Assembly (NCBI GenBank): GCA_964023275.1
Contig: OZ029928.1
Span: 15,399,182-15,463,181, forward strand
DNA: 64,000 bases
Source: Norana najaformis
Lineage: Eukaryota; Annelida; Clitellata; Crassiclitellata; Hormogastridae
Direction of reading: 5' to 3'
This document shows positions 10,401 to 20,400 of this stretch, one piece after another (within the stretch, counting starts at the first letter, position 1; each line of letters begins with the position of its first letter). The notes beneath the pieces were generated by a model, which searched no databases, had not been told where the DNA came from, and worked only from the letters and a program-made list of their open reading frames with translations. Position numbers and translations under genes: made by a program.

Positions 10401-13400
10401 TCTGTATTCACACTCCCCGCACTGGAACGGCAGGTATTCTGTTAAAATATCACAAGAAGCAACACTTAAAAACTCCAATCTCAAGTATTATCAGCATACA
10501 AATTCACCTATGCTACGCCGCATGCAATTTCTGCACTGGCCTTTCAATCAAAACTGAAAGCATGCCTTTTTAACAGATCCTATTCTGACTCCCCTTCTTC
10601 CTCTTATCCCTCTTTCTGCTACAATCCCAAACATCACCTACCATAGCTGCCACGCTGTCTCTCTGCCTGACTCTTGGACCTAGAATTTTGGACCTAGAAC
10701 CAAACACTTTTGCCTATCGATTTTGTTTTGACTGAGCGCCTGTGAAAAAGCTGGTTCCCGTGAAATTAAAGCCCACTCTGAAGCTATGGTAATAATACAG
10801 GCTAGTCACCAATGAGCACAAGTAGGTATCTTGAAGGGCACTACATAAATTACTTAGTACACTACAACACACCGCCTACTTGATTTGCAAAACGAAGACA
10901 GCATTAGCAACTCTAAGACAACTGTTACAGTTCCAAGATGGACCAACTGTTGAACACAGACCCATACAATAACGTTGAAGTATCCAATACCCCACAAGTG
11001 AGATGCAGTGGAGGTGCTCATCTCCTTTTCTTGGCCCTTCAACCACCAGTGAAGGAATCCCAAGGCTCTGGTCACGGGGCCACTGCATCGCACGACTTGC
11101 TGTTTACTTCCCAGCTTACGCTGGTACCACATCATACTGCTTGGTGACAGAGGCACTGCGAGCGCGAACATGCCTAGGGTCGTTACAGGGAGTCATGAAC
11201 ATTGACTAAACGTGTTACCGATAGACCACCATATCGCACACAATAATAACATAAACTGAAAACCATACCTTCCACATCAGAGCTTCATGTTACCTTTGTG
11301 TATCCATGCGTGTTTTTCCATTTCACGTTTTTCTGCAAAGCACTGGCTGCAGAACTCGCACATAAACGGACGGACGTGCATATTCATGTGCTTCCGAAAG
11401 CGACTTCTGTTTTCAAAAGATGAAGAACACAGGCCACATGTCATACGTCCACTATGGCATGACCTCACGTGGCGATCAAAAAATCCCACCATCCGTGTGT
11501 TGAACGAACATGAGGAACATTGGTATCGCTTCTCTTGCTTTCCCTTGTGATACGTGTCCACAAGAAACACGCTGTATGTTGCCTGGCGCTTCTGACGAAT
11601 AGTTGAGACTGTGTGAATGTCTTCAACGCAGTCTGAGACTGTGTGAATGTCTTCAACGCAGTCCGTCTTTTCGAGCACTGCATCTGGCATGCTGGTGACT
11701 GAAACGTTGAATGCGCACTCTAATGTAGAATTACCTGCATCCGAATCTGGAAAGATATTACATTCTAAATGCTCGGAAAGCAACGTTGGTGCCGTTTCAG
11801 CAGCAACTGAAGTTTCCAAAGTTTCCAAAGAGCCAGCTGCCTTGTCCAAAGCCGTTGCAAGATCAGAATTTGAAAGAGGAGACAATGACGTGGACAAGAC
11901 TTCCTCTGTATTGACACCTCTTGTTAAAAGAGATGCTGACAACAGATATGGTGCTTTCATAGACACATCATCTTTCCCAATGTGGTCATCCAAAGCAAAA
12001 GCCTTTGCCTCTTTGCTGCAAATGCTTGTGCTTAACGGATAGGACAGTCTCAAGTCGCTTATATGCTCTAAATCACAACTGTTATTTTCTTCACACAGTG
12101 CTTCAACACCACCTCCGTAGCCATCGCTTCGTAACAAGTCATGTTCCATCTTGTTTTTTAAGCAACTAATATGCGTCCGTAACACCATAAGCAGTTCTCT
12201 TTCGATTGCAAATAAATGCGCAGGTGAAGCATCTACTGTGCCGCAGCAACTGAGCAGATGATTGGACGGGAAAGACTTCTTTCTCCAAAGTCCATTGCAC
12301 TTCTCACAGCACAGGTAGACAATCTGACCTATAGAAAAATATTGGCAATCAGTATAACAAACAACAGAAGGGAATGCACTTACACGCCCCTTACAGCGCT
12401 ACCCTTGGAAGCCACATCGAGAAAATTTTCAAGGAAGCAGCATCCAAATGAGGTCAAATTCTAATCCTAAATTCAAACGTTTAATCCCTGTCCCTGATTT
12501 TCACCATATACAGAATTTGCATTACACTAAAACATGCTATAGCGAGGGTCCCAGCTACTTTATAACCCATATTTACTACCATTTTTATCTTAATAGGTGC
12601 TTTATCTTAAATAATATTTAATATTTGCTTTATCGTAAAATGTGTGGATGCTTAAATCCTAAGAGATGCACTTTACCATGTGCAGCAGATTCACTTTTAT
12701 ATTAAGATGTGCACTTTTCTCCAACCATCGTTTTCATTTACCATTCTGAAGAACTGCCATTCATTTCATTAATGCAACTTTTATAAACAGGACAGAACTA
12801 TGCTCCTGGCTTTCACATTCCTGGTTCAAGGTTTGAAGTTTCTGCCTGCTTCAGTCCAATCTTCCAGTTCTCAGCTGTCGTCCACACCTTGAATAAAACA
12901 ATCCACTTTTCAGCTTGCCTATCCATCACAGCTCAGGCTAATAGCGACACTGACCTCCTCCCCAACTTTGACTGGACCTTCGATTATGACTGTTGACTGT
13001 GTGTTTATTGTGAAGAAACTGTCTTGTTTCATGGTTCATGTGATAACGACGCCACAGAAGTCTTCAGATAAGATTTGATATAAGATTGCTACAACGTCTG
13101 ACTTTACAGCAGTGTACCTTATTTTCACATCTTTTGAGACAATCTCAAAATGCACCATGCATATGTCCAGATTCCTCTTCTGATTCCTTTTCTTCCCCTT
13201 ATCTATCCTGCAGATCCAATTACAGACACCACCATCTGACTGATTGCCTTCCTGACTCTTGGATCTTGATCTGGAACCAAACCCTTCTTGACTATTGATT
13301 CTGTTTTGACTGAGCGCTTGTGAATAAGCTGGTGCTTGCAACTTAACCTTCATTGGGTGCAGTGTAAATCTCGAGTTACAATTACTGTGTCAAACAACTT

Positions 13401-15421
13401 GCCTGTTTTGTTAGATTCCAACCCAGAATCGTCTAACTGATTGTCAGGAATATCTTCACAAGTCAGATGCAGAGTGAAGGGCGGAGATGAAATGGTCCGA
13501 ACCGGAGTGGAACTTGTTTCCAACGACCGAACAAGATCTGAAGCATCCTTTACGACTCTAGATTGATTAGATACAGAATTTGTAACCTGAACGGGATTTG
13601 CAACAGTTCTCACAACCTGAATCTGATTCATATTAGCGTTTACAATGTGAATCGGATTCATGGTGTTTACAACTTGAACGGGATTCATACAGTTGTTCAC
13701 TACTTGCACTGGATTCAAACTGGTTGGACCGTTTAAACAGTGGCTGAATCCTAACGGCGTAGATCTCCAAATCTGAGGCAAACACCAAGTGTTGGGCAAA
13801 ATGACGGCTGGCTTGCGAGTTTCCCTGTCCAATTCTTGTTTCACTGGCCTGTTATGCTTAAAAATAGTGGGAATTGCTTTCCATATGAGCTTATTCCTCG
13901 TTTCTGGGTTCATGAACTGTGAAGGTTCAAAGTGCTCGGAGCAGAGGAGACGTGTTTTGTAGAGTGTCTGGACAGGAATGTCGTCCAAAACCGATTTCAA
14001 TCCACAGTTGTTCACCCAAAGACGAGATCTGCAGAATAAATCAGAAATATAATAAATGTCATCCCTGTAATTCGTACCACCAAGACAGATCTTTAGAAAC
14101 TACATATAGTTCAGAGTTCCCATGCCAGATGCACAACAAAGATCCTTAAATATAAGTATTTTAAACTCATACTGCATTCATTATATAAGTAAAGTATTCC
14201 ATATCCCATAAGTGAAACATAGGGAGGTGCTCACTTCCTTTTCTTTAGGCCCTTCAGCTGGCAACGGACAAATCCCAAGGTCCTGGACACGGGGCCAGTG
14301 CATCACAGGACTAGCCGTTTACTTCCCAGCTTACGTCGGTACCAAATTATACTGCTTGGTGACAGAGGCACTGTGTGCGCAAACAACTGGCCCAAGGTCG
14401 CTACACAAAGTCGAACCAGCAACCGCATGATCATTCACCAAACCGATAAGCCAACTGAAAAAGGTACATCATAAGGTGTCATAGCGACACAAGAGACTGG
14501 GCTTAACACAGAAAGAGTTCCAAAATCTAGGCCCAGCAACCAAAAAAGCTTGCTCACCAAGAACAGTTCTAGTTTCTGGCACAACAACAGAAAGGTATTT
14601 GGATGGCTTGCCATTCCATGGAATGTCACAGTCCAAGTATTAACCAGGCTCACATTGCTCGACTTCACTGTTATTTGTCATACACGGTTGAGAAATTGCA
14701 AAAAAAGCAGAACTGTGCAACATATGTAGGAATATATGAATGTTTATTCTCTGAATAAACATAATGCTATCTGAAACCTACCTCTTTGGCTCTCTGGGAA
14801 ATCTAAAGTAGCTTATCTCAGGCTTTTTAAACTTTGCATTTCCGCAGTTCAATGCAGAACAGTAAGCTTTCGACCTGCTCTTCTTAGCCACGAGAAACAA
14901 CGAAACATTGCCACAATTCTCCAAGGCAGTCTGCATCATAGTTTTACCACCAGCCCTTTTCAGACAGTACCAGTTCCGTCCTTAAGCACAAAAAAATATG
15001 ACATCTACTTTAATGTTTAAACTCGCAGTAAAAATATCATCAGAGATATGCAAACACAAATTTTACTGTAGAGGCTTGCCTTGCAGGAAGGGCAATAATC
15101 CTAAATGTAGCACTTAAATACTGTATGCATGGCGCTATAAAGAGCTCGATTACTTTTTACATGTAAACATTACTTTTTACATGTAAACATCCGAACCCAC
15201 GCGTCAGGTTGAAAGTTTTATATAGCTATGAAATTCTAAAGTTTGACATTTTTTCACACTGTCTGGTCCAGCAGTGCAAATATCTAAGTATACCTGTACG
15301 GTACTTAACTGCGCCCTGGAAATTAAAACACTTTCGGGTTTTAGGTGCACCCTTCATTAGCTCATCTGCTCGCTCATCGATACTTTCAACTTTAACATAT
15401 GTTCCTGGTCTATCTTGTAAA
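7343..15421 (-). CDS. THAP domain plus multi-C2H2 zinc finger protein
   Basis: Exons in order on the minus strand: 15421-15294, 14980-14782, 14028-13403, 12328-11294, 10438 to about 10340, 9808 to about 9536, 8555-8389 and 7442-7343, about 870 residues. An unrecognised N-terminal segment is followed by a complete THAP zinc finger at about residues 82-155: C-x4-C (YCSALNC), about 49 residues, C-x2-H (LCSEHF), with the conserved FRFP, LW and AIPTIF positions. Then come an NPVQVVN-repeat linker, a C2HC finger, an acidic linker and nine C2H2 fingers. THAP domains bind DNA, and the finger array implies a nuclear DNA-binding regulator. The first visible exon may not hold the start; a candidate ATG is at 15357. 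Joins from exon 5 to 6 and 6 to 7 are uncertain. No named orthologue recognised. Confidence 0.8.
7746..7971 (+). mobile_element. SINE family A copy with tRNA-like head
   Basis: Keeps the head (GTGCCTCCGAGTGTGAGCAT and a B-box-like GGTCTGCGTCC) plus the family core and the ACATTTACATTTAC tail. It lies in an intron of the THAP-finger gene. Confidence 0.7.
7985..8240 (-). mobile_element. LINE-B 5'-truncated copy
   Basis: Reverse-oriented family B end: CATAATCATAATCCCAAGAT (tail), TACAGCGCCCAATGAAAACC, GGCGCTCAGTCCAAACAAAA and GTTTGGGATTGGAGCAGAAA. Confidence 0.65.
8389..10438 (-). CDS. C2H2 finger exons 4-9
   Basis: Exon 10438 to about 10340 holds finger 4 (FQCGECEYRC...HSRKH). Exon 9808 to about 9536 holds fingers 5-7 (LECREPGCGF, FICDSCEYC, YVCSLCPFQ). 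Exon 8555-8389 holds fingers 8-9 (YFCSICSYS, WKCGSCDYQ). The finger 3 to 4 join is exact in phase 1. The finger 4 to 5 donor is either GTTGCT at 10339 or a GC site at 10354 that would restore an HTGD-like finger linker. The donor after finger 7 is not clear. Exon 8555-8389 ends AG|GTAGTC in phase 2. Confidence 0.75.
8714..8925 (-). mobile_element. SINE family E copy
   Basis: A nine-copy ATG run (the CAT tail reversed), then GAGTTCTCTGCCCAAAGG, GTGGGTGAGCAACTTGTCCA and the B-box-like AGATTCGAAC. Same family as the copies at 1750 and 47958. It produces an apparent poly-His ORF that is not a gene. Confidence 0.75.
9908..10150 (-). mobile_element. SINE family A copy with head
   Basis: Minus orientation: TTTCTACAGCGACCGTATGG, CATTTTTCAATGAATTAATT, GGTGCCACGCC, then the head CATCCTCATGGTCAGAGGCG and a GCATTAACCAGCGTAGCTAA end. 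Confidence 0.75.
10545..10765 (+). mobile_element. LINE-B 5'-truncated copy
   Basis: Carries TTTTTAACAGATCCTATTCT, CTTATCCCTCTTTCTGCT, TGCCTATCGATTTTGTTTTG and ACTGAGCGCCTGTG; it is cut off before the tail. Confidence 0.6.
10985..11226 (-). mobile_element. SINE family C copy
   Basis: Minus orientation of the family with head GGTTCGACTCCGTGTAACGA and body CACCAAGCAGTATAATTTGG, TACCGGCGTAAGTTGGGAAG and GATGCACTGGCCCCGTGTCC. Other copies are at 14205, 22586, 22883 and 31840. The B box GGTTCGACTCC suggests a tRNA origin. Confidence 0.75.
11294..12328 (-). CDS. C2HC finger, acidic linker and C2H2 fingers 1-3
   Basis: A 1035-nt exon, phase 1 to phase 1, from acceptor TTTTTCTATAG to donor AAAG|GTAACA. 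It opens with a C2HC finger: CEKC, 12 residues, H-x3-C (HLLSC). A short LFAIERELLMVLRTHI helix-like stretch, a Ser/Glu-rich linker of about 180 residues and the duplicated sequence VEDIHTVSDC follow. It ends with three C2H2 fingers starting YQCSSC, MTCGLC and FMCEFC. The VEDIHTVS duplication is a perfect 30-bp tandem repeat near 11607-11665. Confidence 0.85.
12990..13390 (+). mobile_element. LINE-B 5'-truncated copy
   Basis: Shows CACATCTTTTGAGACAATCT, TCCCCTTATCTATCCTGC, TTGATTCTGTTTTGACTGAG and an ATCTCGAGTTACAATTAC tail. It ends a few bases left of the GC donor of the THAP exon at 13402, so it was inserted almost at that splice site. Confidence 0.6.
13403..14980 (-). CDS. THAP-domain exons
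   Basis: Exon 14980-14782 encodes GRNWYCLKRAGGKTMMQT and on, then the first THAP half AYCSALNCGNAKFKKPEI and YFRFPREPK. Exon 14028-13403 encodes the second half, from RSRLWVNNCG to LLCSEHFEPSQF and AIPTIF. The phase 2 junction (AG|GTAGGT to CTGCAG|A) gives an exact join inside the domain. Downstream of the THAP is a linker with five or six degenerate NPVQVVN repeats. The 3' donor at 13402 is GC rather than GT (ACAG|GCAAGT) and fits the next exon in phase 1. Confidence 0.85.
14205..14440 (-). mobile_element. SINE family C copy
   Basis: Reads GGTCCTGGACACGGGGCCAG, TACTTCCCAGCTTACGTCGG and GTCGAACCAGCAACCGCATG, the reverse of family C. It lies in the intron between the two THAP exons. Confidence 0.75.
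15294..15421 (-). CDS. First visible exon of THAP-finger gene
   Basis: Encodes LQDRPGTYVKVESIDERADE and LMKGAPKTRKCFNFQGAVKY before donor ACAG|GTATAC, joining in phase 1 to the exon at 14980. The acceptor TTTTTCTGTAAG is at 15422. An in-frame ATG at 15357 could be the start. I do not recognise the domain. Confidence 0.6.
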
Positions 15422-15667
15422 CTTACAGAAAAATCAGAGACTTACACCAGAATAATGTTTTTTAATTAGCAAAGAGATTAACTAAACAAAGTCAGGCTTC
15501 TGGAAACATTCCGTTTAATAATATCACAATAACAATTCTTTTGTTCACAAGCAATCGATAGATGTGGTGCAAATAGCTGGTTAATTTTCATTCAGCAGGT
15601 GTCGCTTTAGTTGACAGGTCCCTGGATCTAATTGCTCGAATCGAACAGAGGGCTCTGTACTGTGTAA

Positions 15668-15942
15668 AATGTAAATGTAAATGTACGCGGTTTCCTATAC
15701 CGACCGTGTGATCTCGACCGTGCCTATTTTTCAATGAATTTTTCAATGAGTGAGATCGTTCACCACCGCTGCCCGTTTGAATGAGCGCCACGCCATTTAA
15801 AGTCTTCGTGTACGGACCGTGCTAGCCCGAGATTAAAATCTCTAAAATATAGCCATTATCGGTATGCGAGCGGGCATCCTCAGGCACAAAAGCGCCTTGA
15901 CGTAAGCGTTGACGCCTTGACGTAAGCGTTGATCAATGTAGC
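15668..15942 (-). mobile_element. SINE family A copy with head
   Basis: Reverse copy: GTAAATGTACGCGGTTTCCT, TCAATGAGTGAGATCGTTCA, CGAGCGGGCATCCTCAGGCA and CGTTGATCAATGTAGCTGAT. The head carries a 20-bp tandem duplication (GACGCCTTGACGTAAGCGTT). Confidence 0.75.
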
Positions 15943-15984
15943 TGATATGATATGATATATGATATATGATATATGATACTATAC

Positions 15985-16215
15985 TTTTTAACGGCACCCC
16001 TTCTTCTTCTTATCTCTCTATCTCCTCTCCAACCCCAAACACCATCCCCATAGCTGCCACGCAGTCTCTCCGTCTGACTTTTGGATCTTGATCTGGAACC
16101 GAACCCTTTTTGCCTATCGATTTTGTTTTGACTGAGCGCCTGTGAATAAGCTGGTCCTCGCGACGTGGCTTTCGTTGGGCGCTGTAGAAATTTTGGAATT
16201 ACGATTACGATTACG
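15985..16215 (+). mobile_element. LINE-B 5'-truncated copy
   Basis: Well kept 3' end: CCTATCGATTTTGTTTTGAC, TTTCGTTGGGCGCTGTAGAA and a TTACGATTACGATTACG tail. The upstream bases encode an RT C-terminus-like stretch. Confidence 0.75.
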
Positions 16216-16445
16216 AACTAGAGGATACTAAACAGTTTGTGGAAACGTATAGCCGCGAAATGTACTTGAAGTTGAACTGTAATAAGAACTGTGAATAGCG
16301 CTACTTTAAGGGACTCTAAGCAGAAGGTCTAGCTACAGAAGCGTAAACAGTGTTACGGTTCATTATGCAAAAAGTTTACCAGTAAGTTAACACTCTTCAG
16401 ATCGCTACAGAAGTCACAAGTGATGGGTCCCATGGGATTAATTTA

Positions 16446-17010
16446 GTATGATATGATATGATATGATATGATATATGATATGTGATATATGATATATGAT
16501 ATATGATATATGATATATGATATATGATATATGATATATGATATATGATATATGATATATGATATATCATTTATCATTTATCATTTATCATATATGATAT
16601 TATATATCATATCATATGATACAATACGATACGATACGATACGATATGATATATGATATATGATATATGATATATGATATGATATCATATCATATATCAT
16701 ACGATACGATACGATATGATATGATTTGATATGATATGATATATGATATATGATATATGATATATGATATATGATATATGATATATCATATGATACAATA
16801 CGATACGATACGATATGATATCGTATGTCATATATCATATATCATATATCATATATCATATATCATATATCATATATCATATATCATATATCATATATCA
16901 TATATCATATATCATATATCATATATCATATATCATATATCATATATCATATATCATATATCATATATCATATATCATATATCATATATCATATATAATA
17001 TAATATAATA
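16446..17010. repeat. ATATGAT / ATATCAT palindromic satellite
   Basis: About 565 bases of 5- to 7-base units. Blocks of ATATGAT alternate with blocks of the reverse complement ATATCAT, with switch points near 16565, 16690 and 16785. The last block, from about 16825, is near-pure ATATCAT. Both strands are open in several frames only because of the repeat. Confidence 0.95.
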
Positions 17011-17428
17011 TAGCATAACATAACAAAATATAATTTATTTTAATATAATACAATGACTTATACTGGCGCCGTTATCGTGTTGCACACGGTATAGATTTCT
17101 TAATCGATAGTCGCTCAAGGTAGAACGTTAGTTAAGTCTGGCAATCGATTTGAGAAAACGGGTCGAAAACCGACAGGTGAGGACAGCCAGAAGTCATGTT
17201 ACGGCATATAAGCAATTTTAAACACATAAGTCCTAAATTTAGCGCCTTTTAAAGCGCCTTTTCCTTTAAAAGTTTCTTATAATGCGCTATATAATTACCC
17301 AGATACGTTCATACGCAGGTTAAGATAGATCCATTGGGATGCACTTCCCCAGCTCTTAGGTGACTGCTCAGATGTCTTCCCCAAACCCCAATCACACACG
17401 GGTAGGCTCATGGTAAAATCTACAAAGA

Positions 17429-17450
17429 AACCATTCGTTCGTTCGTTCGT
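17429..17450. repeat. TTCG microsatellite
   Basis: Five TTCG units. A second array of TTCG/TTCA/TTCT units lies at 17663-17765 and follows the end of a SINE F copy. Confidence 0.8.
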
Positions 17451-17461
17451 TCGTTCATTCA

Positions 17462-17668
17462 TTTGTGGGACACAGTAGCCTATTGGGAGAGGGTGCTCGG
17501 CTGTAAAGCGGAGAGTACGGATTCGAAAAAACTCCCATTAGACGGTTACTGTGAAAGGACCTTGAGCAAGTCCTTCACCCACAACTGCCTGGCGCCAGCG
17601 ATTGATGCCGAGTCATTAGATAGTTGCGCCTTATAAATCCAGAAATAATTCATTCAGTGGTTCGTTCG
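17462..17668 (+). mobile_element. SINE family F copy
   Basis: Head CACAGTAGCCTATTGGGAGA with B-box-like GGATTCGAAAA, body GGACCTTGAGCAAGTCCTTC and end GATTGATGCCGAGTCATTAG, matching the reverse copies at 2085 and 41435. Confidence 0.7.
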
Positions 17669-17774
17669 TTCATTCGTTCATTCATTCATTCATTCTTTCT
17701 TTCTTTCATTCATCATTCATTCATTCATTCATTATTCATTTATTCACCCACCCACCCATCCATCCATTCATGCA

Positions 17775-17942
17775 GAGCATTTATATAGCGCCTCTTAAAG
17801 ACATACACCTAGAGCCGCTCCCAGCCCAGCGCCGGCGAAAGAGATCAGTTTCAAGTGTAGGTGAATGCTCTATGTAGCGTCCCTAACCTGATTAGGCACT
17901 CAGGTAGAGAGGGAGGTCATTCCAGGTGGGTGACCCAACCAC
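17775..17942. repeat. Dispersed repeat H
   Basis: ATTTATATAGCGCCTCTTAA followed by AGAGATCAGTTTCAAGTGTA and GGTCATTCCAGGTGGGTGAC. A degenerate copy is at 3275-3385 and a short start-only match is near 22300. Confidence 0.5.
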
Positions 17943-18479
17943 CGAAGAGGCACAACGATGCATTTAACTTGTTGCGGTGGGACTGAAGGTAGGCCTACAC
18001 GGTTTGCTGATTCCTACACAGTCCTCTCCACCGCATTAGGATCAACGGGGCGTGAAATACACGTAGGCACACGCACACGTCTAAACCGGCCAAATAAAAT
18101 GCCGCTCATGCGTGACGAAGAATATTCGACACGCTTCGGTCGCTTTCATTTGCCAGACAAATAAAAAGTAAATAAAATATCAATGTATGTGTATTTGTAT
18201 ATATATATATATATTTATATATGCACATATTGTACATATGTAAATAACAAATACTCTGATTGTGTATATTTAACTACGCTATAAGAAATGCATCGATCAT
18301 AGTAGAACGCTGTAAATACATGCTGTTCTTTCGGCTGGAAAACGTTTACTCGGTGGCATGCGCGTGTATTTATGCATGGGTTTAGTAGTGAGAGGATTCG
18401 GTTATGTCGAAGATGCGTGTTCACTGAAGCGTGAACGAGAATCTAAGGTCAACACGTTATTCTTCTGACTGGACATAAG

Positions 18480-18881
18480 GAGTCGAGGAGGAGGAAGGGG
18501 AGGAGGAGAAAAAGGAGGAAGAGGAGGAGGAGGAGGAGGAGGAGGAGGAAGAAAAGAAAAAGGCGAATCAGAAGGAGAAAGAGAAGGAGGAGGAGGAGGA
18601 GGAGAAGGAGGAGCAGGAGAAGGAGAAAGAGGAGGAGGAGAGGAAGAGAAAAAGGAGGAAGAGGAGGACAGAAGGAGGAGGAGGAAGAGAAAAAGGAAGA
18701 GGAGGAGAAGGAGGACGAACAGTAGGAGGAGGAAGATGAACAGAAGGCGGAGGAGAAGGAGGAGAAATAGGAGGAGGAGATGCACGGAGAAGGACAAGGA
18801 GGAGGAAGAGGAGGGGTAGGAGGAAGAGGAGGAGGAGGAGGAAGAGGAGGAGGAGGAGTAGGAGGAGGAGACAGCCTTGTG
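18480..18881. repeat. GGA/GAA polypurine tract
   Basis: About 400 bases almost free of pyrimidines on the plus strand, built from AGG, GAGGA and GAAAAG units. Ser/Pro/Leu-rich ORFs on the opposite strand are by-products. Confidence 0.95.
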
Positions 18882-19069
18882 TAAGTGGCGCACGTCCGTA
18901 GTACCTACATGTACAGTAGGTCTTTTCTTCTAGGCTGCTTATCGGGTTAAAATTAATAATCATAGCATGCTTATCACAGAAACGCAGCTCCAAACTCTGC
19001 AGCGGTTCTTAACATTTTATTCAGACTAAGATGAAACCAAGTCACTTACTATGTAAGATACTCTTGAAC

Positions 19070-19172
19070 ATGTACAAGGTTTCTATAGCGACCGTATGGC
19101 CTTGACTCTGCTCATTTTGCAATGGATTAATCGGGTGAGGTCCTTAACCATCGCTGGCCAGATTTGTTCGGA
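19070..19172 (-). mobile_element. SINE family A fragment
   Basis: TTTCTATAGCGACCGTATGG, CTCATTTTGCAATGGATTAA and GGTCCTTAACCATCGCTGGC; the rest is missing. Confidence 0.6.
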
Positions 19173-19244
19173 AGGCATTTTAAAAATTTGTTTTTGATGT
19201 CCATCTTGGTTGTTTGGCTGTATGTCAGACAAAAGTCTCAGGTA

Positions 19245-19405
19245 GACAGAAAGACGAACAGACAGAAAGACGGACAGACAGAAATACAGATAGAAAGACG
19301 GACAGACAGAAATACAGACAAAAATACAGACAGAAATACAGACAGAAAGATAGACAGACAGACACACACACAGACACACACAGACACACAGACAGACAGA
19401 CAAGC
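19245..19405. repeat. AGAC microsatellite
   Basis: GACAGACAGAAAGACGGACA-type units, shifting to ACACAGACAC at the right end. Confidence 0.9.
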
Positions 19406-19911
19406 ATGTCTAAACTGTCCTGAACCATACAGACAGAATGCACTTCTCAACTTCCTTGTTTCCTCGCTTCATAACTTATCCATTTTCAATCTGCAACATG
19501 GAGTCAAATAATTCACAAGGTTATTCGCAGAAATCAGTCAAGCGAGACGGGGTGGTTGACAGGACTATGTATAAAGCTGTATTCCCTATACACCAACATA
19601 TGACCTTTCGACCCTGCGAAAAAGGTAACCAACACGCGCTCGCTTGCGGCGGTAAGCTGTAACTTCTAGCTCAAGAAGATTTTGAAGGGTGAAATTGAGC
19701 TGTTTTCTCCAGCATTTGGGCGTGTTGACGCGCGCACCCACGCACGGGTGTCTAACGTCTGCGCAAAAGTCGGAGCAGGCGTAACGATAAACAAGTCAAG
19801 ATGACGAGGTAAAAATAGTCGATAGAAAGAAGATGATGACGGCGGTGATTAATCACTGTTTATTGGACTGCAACACCGGAGACCGGGACTAAGTTGCAGA
19901 CAGAAGGGGGA

Positions 19912-20400
19912 AATTCCTGATTGGTCCGCAGGTAAATGTATACGAGAAGGGGGAAAACAAGGCCATTTCTGATTGGTCCGCAGGTAAATGTATACGAGAA
20001 GGGGAAAACAAGGCCATTTCTGATTGGTCCGCAGGTAAATGTATACGAGAAGGGGAAAACAAGGCCATTTCTGATTGGTCCGCAGGTAAATGTATACGAG
20101 AAGGGGAAAACAAGGCCATTTCTGATTGGTCCGCAGGTAAATGTATACGAGAAGGGGAAAACAAGGCCATTTCTGATTGGTCCACATGTAAATGTATACG
20201 AGAAGGGGGAAACAAGGCCATTTCTGATTGGTCCACATGTAAATGTATACGAGAGGGGGAACAGGGCCATTCCTGATTGGTCCACAGGTAAATGTATACG
20301 AGAAGGGGAGAAACAGGGCCATTCCTGATTGGTCCACATGTAAATGTGTACGAGAAGAGGGAAACAGGGCCATTCCTGATTGGTCCACATGTAAATGTAC
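19912..20400. repeat. 51-bp minisatellite, about nine copies
   Basis: The unit starts TGATTGGTCCGCAGGTAAAT and ends AAAACAAGGCCATTTC. The period is 51, with one 52-base unit. Left units carry GTCCGCAGG, right units GTCCACATG. The unit has no stop in the three minus-strand frames, so three overlapping repeat ORFs appear. The array abuts a SINE A copy whose tail shares GTAAATGTAnACGA with the unit. Confidence 0.95.

Noticed and set aside
18402-18993. Ser/Pro/Leu-rich ORFs opposite the polypurine tract
   Set aside because: Composition follows from the repeat; no homology or gene context.
19912-20400. CRISPR-like spaced repeat
   Set aside because: Units are contiguous and diverge gradually; there are no unique spacers and the context is eukaryotic.
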